Origin: Brachycybe producta
Taxonomy: Eukaryota > Arthropoda > Diplopoda > Playtdesmida > Andrognathidae
NCBI GenBank assembly: GCA_036925085.1
Contig: JAUPFP010000046.1
Location: 565,501 to 629,500, forward strand
Reading direction: 5' to 3'
Length of the DNA stretch: 64,000 nt
Under the pieces are notes generated by a model. It ran no database searches. It was not told the DNA's origin and worked only from the letters and a program-made list of their open reading frames with translations. Below are positions 1 through 12,400 of the stretch, in pieces. Position numbers and translations under genes: made by a program. The first letter of the stretch is position 1. Each line of letters opens with the position of its first letter.

Positions 1-25
1 TTTTTCCATCTGTGGATCCGATTAG

Positions 26-226
26 GTGAATCTGGATTCTACGACCAGAACTCAGACGATCAACAACCTGACAAATCCAACGAGACATTCCTTCGATCAG
101 GCTCAACGTCGTGTTCAGGGTCTGATGGAAAGAGATGCTTATCTTCGCTTCCTTCAATCCGAACTATATCTGGAACTTCTTCATCCAGAGAACCACAACA
201 ACCACGGTGGTGCATCATCCAGGTGA
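26..226 (+). CDS. RGS: RGS-domain protein, terminal coding exon (partial gene)
   Basis: This exon encodes the C-terminal 66 residues of a regulator of G-protein signalling, a GTPase-activating protein for G-alpha subunits. It opens right after an acceptor (ATTAG at 21-25) with VNLDSTTR, then carries [20 protein letters not shown] and [11 protein letters not shown]. These are the last helices of the RGS fold, matching the known pattern EVNLDS...CFDxAQ...LMExDSYxRFLxSxxYxxL of R4-type RGS proteins (RGS4/5/8/16). In those genes the last exon commonly also begins at the VNLD position. The tail after the domain is short ([14 protein letters not shown]) and ends at TGA 224-226. The rest of the gene lies to the left of the window. 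The domain call is firm; the subfamily is inferred from this fragment only. The next gene, RXR, is on the same strand 3.2 kb downstream. Confidence 0.88.
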   Translation: MNLDSTTRTQTINNLTNPTRHSFDQAQRRVQGLMERDAYLRFLQSELYLELLHPENHNNHGGASSR

Positions 227-870
227 ATCCTTCTCTCTTCTTAGAGAAACCGTTCGAGAAGTTTCATCTTTCGTACGGAAACTCCAAAAAAAAAACAAAA
301 AACAAATGTGGATTTACAAAGCGGAAGACAAGTCAATGTTAAAAAGACTAAAACAAAAAAACGGTGGTCGGAAAGAGTTAGAACCTATTTAGTGCCTCCG
401 AAAGAGAGAGAACTCCTCCTACAAAAGAAAAATCGAACTCTCATCAAGGCTTTCGTCGAAGTCTCGAAACCTCCTCTACAAAACAAAACCTCGTGTAGTC
501 ACTGATCGGTCAAGTGAAGGACTGACCCCGACTTAACTCTCGCGACCAAAGATCCGAGAGGACCATGAAAAGGACCTCTCAGAAAATAAAATCGAACCGA
601 ACTCTGCAGAGAGTGGAACTCGGATTCCGAATCCTCGAACTGAGCTGAAATTACGAAGGCAATAAGGAGGGAAGAAAACAACAAAAACCAGGATCTTTTT
701 CCCCCCTCAACTCCTCCCCCTTTCGGCTCCACCTCTTCCCCCTCCCCCCAAATCATGAAGTGCGTGATGACGTCAGAGTGTGACGAAATTTTGTTATATA
801 TTTAAATAATGCACGTGTTTTTTTGTGTGGAAGAAGAGAAAAAAACTGTACGAATGACGTCATAATAAAT
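227..870 (+). other. Probable 3' UTR of the RGS gene
   Basis: Non-coding sequence after the RGS stop. AATAAA hexamers lie at 585-590 and 864-869, and either could serve polyadenylation. The part to about 750 is less AT-rich than the following spacer, which fits transcribed UTR. The true end cannot be fixed from sequence alone. Confidence 0.45.
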
Positions 871-3239
871 ATTTCTGACAATAATTTATTTATTACGAGT
901 TTCTATCTAGTCACGAATTTTAAAATTTCTTGCATATATTATAATAAAATATAAATAAGCCCCGCCCCTTTATAATATTCAACAGCACGATGTTTTTTTA
1001 TTACGAAAATGTATATAATAATTAAATCAGAAGACAAAAAAATATTTAAAACTGTGTTGTAAAAAAAAATTATGAAAAATAAATAATTGTGTAATTTATT
1101 AGATGATTTTTTTTTAAAAATAATTTTAAAAAAGTGTAATTTTTATATTTAAGTAGAAATTGTCTGTTGGTAATTTAAATTAATTTTTAAAATAAATTTG
1201 AATGTGTAATAATTTATGATAAAAGTACTTGTTTTGCATAATTAATTCATATCTCACACAAAAGTTATCTGTCATTGGTTTGATTTTCAATGTGACGTCA
1301 CAGACTTTTATATTCATTAGTACACATGGCTAAGCTACGCCCCCTTCTCATAATTATGTAATTATTATTATTATTATTGTATTAAATCAATGAAAACTTT
1401 CTATTTGTAGAAAGACAACGATTAAGAGCAGCTTTTTATGTATTATTTAAATATAATTATTAATTATAAATATATTTATCACAAAATCGTGAATAAAAAA
1501 CATTTGTATAATTATTTAAGTAATCATTGAAAATAAAAAATAACTGTTCACACAAAGAATTGTTTTTTGCATATTTTTATTTCACTCAATTTCCATTTTT
1601 TGCATCTTTCTCTTTGTAAATTTCTTCTTCTTCTTCTTGGATACTTCAACTATTTTCGCCATTTCCTCCTCTTTTTCTAATAATAAACAAAATCAAAATG
1701 TCGACAACCAATTAAGAATATGATGGACGCCATGTTTGATTACAAATTGAACATCTCTTCAAACTTCTTCCAGATGACATTTACAGCGTTTGTTTTGAAG
1801 CCTAAACAAGTTCTCATAAAGGCGCACAAATATGGCGCCGATAACTAAAACATGTATTGCCAAGACGCCATATTAGTCTCCACTGCAAGTCATTGAAATT
1901 ATGCATCAAAACAGTTGGAATACGATGTATGTACATGTCATCTCTGGAACTTTTCACCTTCTTTTAGTTATTTACCTTGTTTTTCAATAATCTCTCTAAC
2001 TTCTATCGCCATTCCTTGTTCTACTTTCCTCCTCTTCTTGTTCGACATTGTTACTTCTTTCAATGCCTTTGCTTGTAATCTATATATAATATATGATTTT
2101 TTAACAATATTTTACAGTTCAGTTATAATTGTTTAAAGAAACCACCGCCAGGTGACAGCGTCGTACGGCGCCAAAATAGGCGGCGGGGAATGTGTTTTAA
2201 TCCCATTTCAGCGCCAAAATGACTCATTTTGAAACGGAAAAACAACTCATAACATGCAAAATGTTTTATGATGTACTTAACCACAATTTCCGACCATTTA
2301 AACACCAGAATTACGTGCATTCGTGCAAAAAGGTATGCGGGATAAAGCTTAACTCCCACCCACCCCACCTCCGTTTGACGTCATGACTTACTTTTTCTGT
2401 TTCTTTATTCTTCTATGTTTAAGCCATCCATTAACTGTGTCTCTGTAGCTCGGTTTTCGTGGCTTTTGCCTCTTATTGTAAACGCGTCTCATTCTTAATT
2501 ACTAACGGAACCAAGTTCTATAAAGAAAAAGACGCGATGACGTCATTTGTTACCCTCCACGTGGTCGACAATAAAACGAGTGAGAAAACAATTATTTCTA
2601 AGAAAATCGACCAAATTCTTACCGTTTCTACGAAATCGAATCACTTTCTGATGCAAATTGAACGTTCAAACGTTATGAGTTTGATATAATTTTGTAATAA
2701 AGACAGAAAAATACGAACACTGATGACGATTATCAATGAACAGAAAGGCTTAATTTCTTAAATGGCTTCTAACACCAGAGGGAAGCACGTGACACAGTGA
2801 CGGCACTTATTTTATTTTAGTATCAGTCCTCAATAATAGATGGCGCCAGTTGGTCCGTAATCGTCTGCCAGCTTTTTTTTATCTACACTATTTACAAAGA
2901 ATATATTTTTGTGGCACTAGAAATGTCTATTTAAATTATAAAGATAATTTTGCTTTTAATTGTGTTTGAAATGATACGTATTCGTTAATCTAACAAGAAA
3001 TCGGACTTCGTGAATGAAAACAGCCATACTGAAAGTTTACTAGGGCATAAGCAAATATTTAAATATTGAAAATGTGAAGTACGGTATCGTTATTTGTAAA
3101 CGAATATGGCGTCGTATTTTAATACGTATCAATGTAAAACCGCCATATTAGTACGCCCTCGATTCTCAGAAAATATGGCTTTAGAAACTTTTACGTCACG
3201 TCGCCACTTTTACAGATCCGTGTTTAATATAAAAGTTGT
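871..3239. other. AT-rich spacer between RGS and RXR
   Basis: No gene seen. It holds TGACGTCA octamers at 1293, 2376 and 2538, a TTC-rich run near 1625-1640, an ATT run near 1360, and repeated ATATGGCG / CGCCATAT motifs facing each other (1810-1875 and 3103-3155) that look like remnants of a small palindromic element. Confidence 0.4.
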
Positions 3240-3423
3240 TTTACCGCCAAATTTGACGTCATCGTCCATAGATATGACGTCACACTGACTTCTCCACCAA
3301 TAAAAATCGCGCGTTTTTTTCTTATTCGTCGGCCATGTTGGATGTTTTAAGTGTGTTTTAATGTTGTTTCGTTCTCTGATTTTCGCGCTTTGAAAAGTGG
3401 TTTCATTTTAAAATATACCATAA
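3240..3423 (+). promoter_or_regulatory. Candidate RXR promoter 1 and 5' UTR
   Basis: Two TGACGTCA octamers (CREB/ATF-type sites) at 3254-3261 and 3275-3282 are followed by CCAAT at about 3297, a GCGCG cluster, and the initiator-like GGCCATGTTGG just before the first coding exon. No TATA box is evident. The transcription start is inferred, not seen. Confidence 0.4.
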
Positions 3424-3442
3424 ATGGCGTCATCAGAAATAG
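3424..3442 (+). CDS. RXR: RXR exon 1 (start codon exon)
   Basis: ATG GCG TCA TCA GAA ATA G encodes MASSEI plus one base, followed at once by a strong donor GTACGT at 3443. The phase-1 end fits the phase-1 start of both the 51-nt exon at 7325 and exon 3. It is chosen as start because it follows a promoter-like stretch and restores an ATG for the A/B domain. At 19 nt it cannot be confirmed by homology here. Confidence 0.5.
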
Positions 3443-6400
3443 GTACGTTTTGATGTTGCATTTCCTTAAAATGATTGTATTTAGAGGCTAAACAAGACTT
3501 TTATTTGTATTTATTCGTTCGCCGCCGCCGCCTCTTTTTATCATCGACCCCCTTTCCCCTCTTAGAGGGGGGGAGGTTCAGTGACCGCATTCAAAAGCCT
3601 CAATTAAAAACAAAGATGGCGCGCGAAATGACGTCAAATCAACTTAAAACCTTCATCTCTAAATCATTTTATGCTTTTCTCAGCTTTAATTTATCCTAAA
3701 TCATATCAATTTTAGTTATTTTCATGAAAAATCGTCAAAAAATTTTCATTTTTATATATAAAAAAATAAGAAAAATAGAATGAGGTCGTTTTGTTTCTGT
3801 GATTCGTCGCTACGTGGCGTTACCGTCGCCGTTGGCTTTTTTCTTTCTGTCTCTTGATGTCAATGGCACCCACTCCAATGTTAATCAAATAGGGAATAGA
3901 TGGAGAGGGAGAGCGAGACAAACTCCTGAGCGTAAATCAATGTTTTATCAGCAGTTAGTTGACCTCAATTCTAGTTTTTATCACAAACACAAGTCACACA
4001 TTACATAGATAGATAGAATATTATTACAAGAGACGAGTCTTCTGATTAAAACTGACCTCTCAACGTGTTTATAATAAATAAAACACACTGGTCAATAGAG
4101 TGGAGTACAGCTGCTGCTATTAATATACTAAAAGAACGAGTTCAAGGATGAGCCCTTGAACCCTATGACCCCCTTTTTTTCTACTCATCCTCTCTCTCTC
4201 TCTCTCTCTCCCTTGGAAAAACCACGTGAAGAAGCTGAAAAAAAATACTTGATAGAAAAAAAAAATGCGCGCGCGCATGCGTATTTCTTATTGGCTGTTT
4301 GAGAAATTTAACTGTTCAGCGATTGGTTAATGGTGGTTTTAAAGTTTAAACGGCATTTATAAAACTTCTGTCTTTCTGAATAATATACCTTGTACACAAC
4401 ACATGAGTTAAATGAATTCAAATTAAATGTGTTTAGGTGATTTATACGGAATCCAGTTAAGGACATGAACACCAAATAAATTAATAATTATTAATATTTT
4501 CAAAATTAAAATACTAAATCAATATTTAATGTCAATAGTTTATATATTTTAAGTTAATTAACTCAATATTTTCAGATTATTAACTGAATAAATTGAATTC
4601 GACATATTGTTTGTTTGCCCTTCACGGGGCTCTGTAGAACACGTTTATTGCATTTAAATGCATTTAAATTATCAGGTGAGAACTAGGTATAAGAAAATTA
4701 AGAGAAACTAGAAAGTGTTTTAGAAACTAGAAGGGTAGCTTATTCACTTAAGAGAGTATTTTCTTGTTTGATATGATTTAAATTAATTAATGCATTTAAA
4801 TAATAACCGTGTTCTACAGAGCCCCGTGAAGGACAAGCAACTAATATGTCGAATTCAATTGAATTCAGTTAATCTGAAAATATTGAGTTAATTAACTTAA
4901 ACATATAAACTATTGACATTAAATATTGATTTAGTATTTTAATTTTGAAAATATTAGTAATAAAGTCAATTTTTTATTTGGTTCATCTGTCCTTAACTGG
5001 ATTCCGTAATAATTCACACCTAAACACATTTAATTTGAATTCATTTAACTCATGTGTGAGTACAAGGTATTAAGGTGACTGAGCTACCCTTCTAGTTTCT
5101 AAAATACTTTCTATCTTAAGTTGAGAAATGAGTTGAAAACTGAGCTGATCATAATAATAATAATGGTGAATGACGTCATTCGAAGAGAGAGAGAGAGCAC
5201 GTGATAACAGTTTCTCCTCAAGGTGCGGCCCGCGAGCCACTCTTATCAAATGATGAAATGTCAATGTGCCGCCCTTTTAATATTAATAACCTTGAGCTTA
5301 TTTTTGATTGGCTTCAAATATTATCTGAGACTATAAACTTAAAATATATACAATCTGTCAACAACCCCTTTTCAAACGCAGATTTATCACTCGTTTTTAT
5401 ACGGCATATTATATATCCGATAATAAATCTCTGGGTGGATTAAAGCTGAGCCGTTCATTAGGTCGAGTGACGCGACGCGACGCGGAGGAAAAACGGGCCC
5501 CACAAACAAAATGCATGTAAATAAATGGAGCCCCTTCTCCATTAGGAGCGGAAAAGTGCGGCACCGCTCTGAAAAAAAGTATGGAAGTTCTTTAAAGCTG
5601 AGCGTCAACTCGGTCGGTAACGCTCCATGGTGCGTCACCGACCTAGTGGATACAGGCAATTAGAAATCGGGACATACAGAAGTTAGCTCCACCCTTTTTT
5701 ATGACGACTGGCAACTTCTAATTGGTTGGTTATGTAGTCTGACGTCACATGCTCTCCGCCCCTTTTCAACGTGGAACCACACAATAAACCAATTAGAAGT
5801 TGTCGGTCGTCATAAAAAGGGCGGAGCCAACTTCTGTTTGTCCCGATTTCTAATTGCCTGTTGTTCTAGTGGATTGATCACTCTTTAAAAGAGAGAGAGG
5901 ATTTAAATCTTATCCCCTTTTTGTGGATTAAAATCCAGAGTTTACATTTCAAGAAGAAATAAGAGGAAAAAAAAAAAAATGGCGATTGTACGGAGCCTTG
6001 TAAAGGACAGGCGTGTTTTTTTTTAAATCTCGACATTTCTACTTTTAATCTCTCTTATTCGGCCATGTTGAGCGTAACATACTCTAATAATTAAATATTT
6101 GCAAGCGCCCTCTTGTAGCAGCAATAATTTAGTTATTAGAATATGGTGCGCACAACATGTCATAATTAACATGGCGGAATAAAAGACAGGCAGTTAGAAA
6201 TCGGTCAGAACTTTAGTTGGCTCCGGCCTTTTTATGACGACTGGCAACTTCTAATTGGTTTGTTATGTAGTCTGACGTCACATGCTCCGTGCTTTTCAAC
6301 GTGAGACTACATAACCAGCCAATTAGAAGTTGCTAGTCGTCATAACAGGGCGGAGCCAACTGAAGTTCTGACCGATTTCTAACTGCCTGTGAATAAAAGA

Positions 6401-9400
6401 TAAGTCGACATGTAGAAATTTTAAACAAACGTGGCATGTCCTTTACAGGGCTCCGTACGGAATGAACAAAACGGCCTTGAAATTATCAAGGCTCCGCCCT
6501 CCCAGTTTACACAAGTGAAATAATAATAGATCAAAATTAACATTGGCCTTGGATCCCGATCTCCATATGGTTTTTTCTAAGCCCAATTCATATGCAAATG
6601 AGGAGGAGCCTCTCTCTCTCTCTCTCTCTCTCATTTGTTTGTTTAACTGGTCTAAGTAATCACTCAGAGAGAAATGGAAAAGCCATTGACCGATTACGCC
6701 GCTGTGAGGCGCTGCTAACAGTCAACCACATTACAATCTACAATGCGGGCGCTTTTGGCGTGATGATTTTTTGTTTTGATATAAATCTGATTAATTATCA
6801 ATCAATCAGATAAGATCGAAGCAAATGTTTCTCAATCTATGGCCCTCAAAGAGCCAATTGTGAATATAAATCATCATCAATCACTAACTTGCTTTTTTTA
6901 ATAAAAAAAACACTGGTTAGAGGCTAGAACTCTGGTTGGCAACTTGTAGTAAGCCTCTAAACAACCTTTTTTTTATTAGAAAAAACATAATTGCAGTTGT
7001 TTTTTTTAATGATGATTATACTTGGACAATTGGGCCAATAAATGGGCTCTAATAATAAATATAATTACGATTTTCTCTTAATTACTTTGACATTAAAATA
7101 AGGTTAAAGAATAGATATGTTACTTGTCAATCTGCAGATTGCCTAGGCAATCTGTAAAACTACTATATTGCTAGTGAATCTGCAAAATTCAATACATTTT
7201 AGGTGTTTGAATTTTGGCACATTTACTAACAGGTTGGTTGTTTTGTGGATTGCCTAGGCAATCTGCAGATTGACAAGTAACATTATCTAATTTTTGGTTG
7301 TGTTTTTATTTATTTTTTCTATAGGAAGCACCGGTGGAGACATTGATGACTTCAATGACCAATCAAACTCAGTGGGTAAGGAGAACAGAATTAAATTAAT
7401 TAACTTTTAATTGAATTATGAAATTTTTCCCTTTAAAAAAACCCCCCTCTGATTCTGTTTACTTCAAAAACGATATTATAATTATTAATAAATTGGAAAA
7501 TAATTACAATTTGATTCATTTTTGAGAGATATTTTGTGAAGTGTGTGGGCGGAGCCTAATAAATGTCAATCATTTCTTGCTCTGACCACGCCCCTCTTTC
7601 ACAGTCTTAATTATTACATAACTGAATTTGGTAAAAGAAACTTCTTTTTTTCCCATGAAACAAACTTAAATGTTTGTCAGACGCTAGGTGGCGTTGTAAT
7701 CGGATCCGCACTCTAATGATGAGTTTTGTAAGTAAGGAGAGGGGGGGGGGGGTGGTTGGGTGGCAGGTGGGTGGATTCTGTTAACATTTTTCGAGGTCGT
7801 TCATTTTTTATTTAAACAAACAAAAAAAGGGCGAGTTTTTTTCTTCTTTCTATTTGTATGAATGCAAGTTGTCGTGTAGGTGGCGCTGCGATAGATGTTT
7901 TCTTTTATTTTTTTTTCAAAGAAGAAGGTTGTTTTTTCTTTCCGTCCGGTTTATTCAATTTGTGATACATCACAGGACCCTCCCCCCCCCCCCCATTTAT
8001 CTCCACCTGTGATTTTTTTCACCCCCTCCCCCCCTTCTTCCTATTAATGTAATAATAAGGACCCCACTTTAAAAGGGAGTGGAAGGAGCCATCTGGTGGC
8101 CATTCTTCCCCCTCGTTGATTTCACTACTGACCCAATTTTCATTCTTGTCAACCCCTTTACTTTTAACCTTGAATAAGTCGAATTTCAAGGTTGTGCGAC
8201 TCTATAGAAAGAAAGAAAAAATTAACATAAAAAAGGGCCCCAAAATCTCCTGATAAAATATCAATTAGTGCGCATGCGCAGAACGCACATGCAATTAAAT
8301 TTGGGGCTTTTTTTAACACATAAGTAGAGATTTTTTAGTTTTTTTTAGCATCTTTTTTGGTGGCGCAAAATGAAGAGAAACTGAAAAGGTTGTTTTACAA
8401 ACTAGAAGGGTCACCTGAAGATTATTTTCATGTTTTCTTTCAAAAATCCAATTTTAATTAGACTATTTTTTATTTTTTGTTTATAAACGTTTATTTTAAA
8501 CGATATTAAGAAATTTTTTTGTCAAAAATGACAAAAATGAATGTGCTTTAGAAACTAGAAGAGTAACTGAACCACTTAATGGTATTTTTACCATTAAGTG
8601 ATTCAGTTACTCTTCTAGTTTCTAAAGCACATTCATTTTTGTTCTTCTAAAAGAGAAGAATAATCAAAGACTTCCGAAAACTAGTTGTTCCTAAACATGA
8701 GATAAACCAACAATTGATAGAAAAGATAGTTCATTATTGCCGCCAGGTGGCGATCTTGTTGTGTGGTCACGTGATAATGGCGGTACACTGAATACACAAC
8801 ATAAAAGAGTTGAGTTTGAGAACCTTTTTTTTTATTACAAGGTGGAGGAGACAGGCAGTTAGAAATCGGGAAGAACTTCAGTTGGCTCCGCCCTTGTTAT
8901 GACGACTGGCAACTTCTAATTGGTTTGTTGTGTGGTTCGACGTTGAAAAGGGGCGGAGCATGTGACGGCAAACTACATAACCAACCAATTAGAAGTTGCC
9001 AGTCGTCATAACAAGGGCGGAGCCAACTGAAGTTCTCTCCGATTTCTAACTGCCTGTGGTGGAGGAGGGGGCGCCATTTAAAAATGTGTTCATCACATTT
9101 TCAGGGAGGAGAGGGTTGTGGGCCTTTTTAGTGTATTGTGACGTGTCCTTATAATATGAATCATCACATTTTGAACTTGGTTCGGTGCCAATTCGGTTCG
9201 CTTCACTCATTTGAAGGGACCTTAGGGTGGATGGAGAAAGAGGAGGAGCAGCGGCTCCACTTTGTTACTGGAAATAAATCAACAGCAAACTTTTTTCAAC
9301 TCAAAACCGAAATTATGTTGAAAATTTGGCTGAATTTTTAAAGTTTCTAACCTTTTATGGATTTTTTTTAAGTGTTCAATTATCTTTTCTCTCATTGGTC

Positions 9401-12400
9401 ACCGTTTTGGTGACCAATGAGAGAGGGAGAAAAAGATAATAATGATTTGGCTCATTATAATAACTTAACCAAGTAATCTTCAGTTGACATTAAAGGTTGT
9501 AATGATCTTCAGGTGTTTAAAAGGATTAGTTAAACATTTAATTCCTCCGTACAGTGTTAGACGGCGCCACCGTCTCGCCCTAGAAATACCTTGTCATGCT
9601 GTCAATGTATTTCTAGGGTGAGATGGTGGCGCGCGCCTGTTATCTTTCAAAATAAACTTTTTATAGAAAAATATTAAAATATCGTCTACTTTTTAAAGTT
9701 AGATCATTTTTTTTAACAGAAATAAAAAGTTTATTTTAAAAGATATCAACAAACATTAAAATCAGTCTTAAGTTCTAGTTTTTAAAAACACTTTCTAGTT
9801 TTTATTCTGAAAAACAGAATAATAGTTTCGAAAAATCAGCTGTGTTTCAGTAAACCATCTTTAAAAGTACGATTAGTGTTATATATGGTGAACTATAAAC
9901 GCGGCTTTAATGCCAAAGTGTGACGTCACATATAAAAGGGGGCGTCTATTTAATTAACACACGTAGACAGAGAGAGAGAGAGAGGTCCATTAATATAACA
10001 CAGAATCAAATGACTTTCTCCCATAGCAACAACAACAACAACATAATTCCAATTGAGAGAACGAACCCCATATATTCAAAGGACACATTCACACTGGGGG
10101 GTGGTGGCCCCTTAATGAATGACTGGCCTTCAACCAAAACGCGTGACGTCATCGGAGTCACAGTATATTGGCAAATCAATCAATCAATCAATCATTCAGA
10201 AAAGAGAGAGAAATACAAGACTAAACATGAGAGAGGAGGCTTAATGGGCCCATATTCAAAGAAGAAAACATTGAAACTTCAACTTGTAACCTCTCAGCAG
10301 GGCTCTCTCATTGTAAAAACCGTTTTCAGTTTGTAGACTGTTTCAGTTTGGCGCTCATTCAGTTTGGACTTTGTTCCAATTGGCGCTCATTCAGTTTGTC
10401 GACTGTTTCAGCTTGGCGCTCATTCAGTTTGTCGACTGTTTCAGTTTGGCGCTCATTCAGTTTGTCGACTGTTTCAGTTTGGCGCTCATTCAGTTTATCG
10501 ACTGTTTCAGCTTGGCGCTCATTCAGTTTGTCGACTGTTTCAGTTTGGCGCTCATTCAGTTTGTCGACTGTTTCAGTTTGGCGCTCATTCAGTTTGTCGA
10601 CTGTTTCAGCTTGGCGCTCATTCAGTTTGTCGACTGTTTCAGCTTGGCGCTCATTCAGTTTGTCGACTGTTTCAGCTTGGCGCTCATTCAGTTTGTCGAC
10701 TGTTTCAGCTTGGCGCTCATTCAGTTTGTCGACTGTTTCAGCTTGGCGCTCATTCAGTTTGTCGACTGTTTCAGTTTGGCGCTCATTCAGTTTGTCGACT
10801 GTTTCAGCTTGGCGCTCATTCAGTTTGTCGACTGTTTCAGCTTGGCGCTCATTCAGTTTGTCGACTGTTTCAGCTTGGCGCTCATTCAGTTTGTCGACTG
10901 TTTCAGTTTGGCGCTCATTCAGTTTGTCGACTGTTTCAGTTTGGCGCTCATTCAGTTTGTCGACTGTTTCAGCTTGGCGCTCATTCAGTTTGTCGACTGT
11001 TTCAGCTTGGCGCTCATTCAGTTTGTCGACTGTTTCAGCTTGGCGCTCATTCAGTTTGTCGACTGTTTCAGCTTGGCGCTCATTCAGTTTGTCGACTGTT
11101 TCAGCTTGGCGCTCATTCAGTTTGTCGACTGTTTCAGTTTGGCGCTCATTCAGTTTGTCGACTGTTTCAGTTTGGCGCTCATTCAGTTTGTCGACTGTTT
11201 CAGTTTGGCGCTCATTCAGTTTGTCGACTGTTTCAGCTTGGCGCTCATTCAGTTTGTCGACTGTTTCAGCTTGGCGCTCATTCAGTTTGTCGACTGTTTC
11301 AGCTTGGCGCTCATTCAGTTTGTCGACTGTTTCAGTTTGGCGCTCATTCAGTTTGTCGACTGTTTCAGTTTGGCGCTCATTCAGTTTGTCGACTGTTTCA
11401 GTTTGGCGCTCATTCAGTTTGTCGACTGTTTCAGTTTGGCGCTCATTCAGTTTGTCGACTGTTTCAGCTTGGCGCTCATTCAGTTTGTCGACTGTTTCAG
11501 CTTGGCGCTCATTCAGTTTGTCGACTGTTTCAGCTTGGCGCTCATTCAGTTTGTCGACTGTTTCAGTTTGGCGCTTATTCAGTTTGTCGACTGTTTCAGT
11601 TTGACGCTTATGTCCCAATTAACCTCGATGTTGATGAGATGTGAAACAACCATAAAAGAATTTTGGCGCTTATTCAGCGGCACTTGTTAAATAATTATTA
11701 AAAAAAGGAGGTTTTGTTTCACAATGAGGAGGAGGAGGAGGAGATTCAAGTGCCAATTTTTCTTCTTGAATTCGTGCCTTAAATATACTCTCTAAATGAC
11801 CTTCACACAAACACACACACACAAGATACGTAATTTAATCTATAATTTACTATTATAATAATAATGGATATTTGATGATGGATGGAAAAAGATCGTCGGC
11901 CTCGACTTTTCTATTTCAACACACGACGACGACGGCGATAACACATAATAAAGACACCCCATATTATATTAGATTGGTAACATTCAACTTGAAACATTGG
12001 TTGTTGGCCCATTTATTTGGCACTCACTCAATAACCCCCCCCCCCCCCCCCCCTATAAGTATATTATTCACACGATTTATTATTATATACCGATTCTGCA
12101 AAAAAAAAAAAAAAAGATCGATATTTAATCGATTTAGATGATTACGGTGAGAATCGGTTTATAGAAATTGTTGCTTCCAAAGCCTTCATAAAAATGGCTG
12201 CCCACAAAAGAATCGATTAAAAAAAATGGCTGCCCACAAAAGAAGCGATTCAAAAAAATGGCTGCCAACAAAAGAAGCAATTAAAAAAAAATGGCTGCCA
12301 ACAAAAGAAGCAATTAAAAAAAATGGCTGCCAACAAAAGAAGCAATTAAAAAAAATGGTTGCCAACAAAAGAAGCAATTAAAAAAATGGTTGCCAACAAA

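Noticed and set aside
9920-10336. 138-codon open frame ending before the minisatellite
   Set aside because: Low-complexity (GA, AAC and CAAT runs) with no domain or splice context, and it contains a TGACGTCA site and microsatellites.
10326-11611. CRISPR-like array
   Set aside because: Units are directly adjacent with no unique spacers, and the genome is animal.
10348-11690. Several 418-439-codon open frames on both strands of the 33-bp array
   Set aside because: They are overlapping readings of one 33-bp tandem repeat; starts are non-ATG or lie in the repeat, and nothing upstream supports a gene. It lies in an RXR intron.
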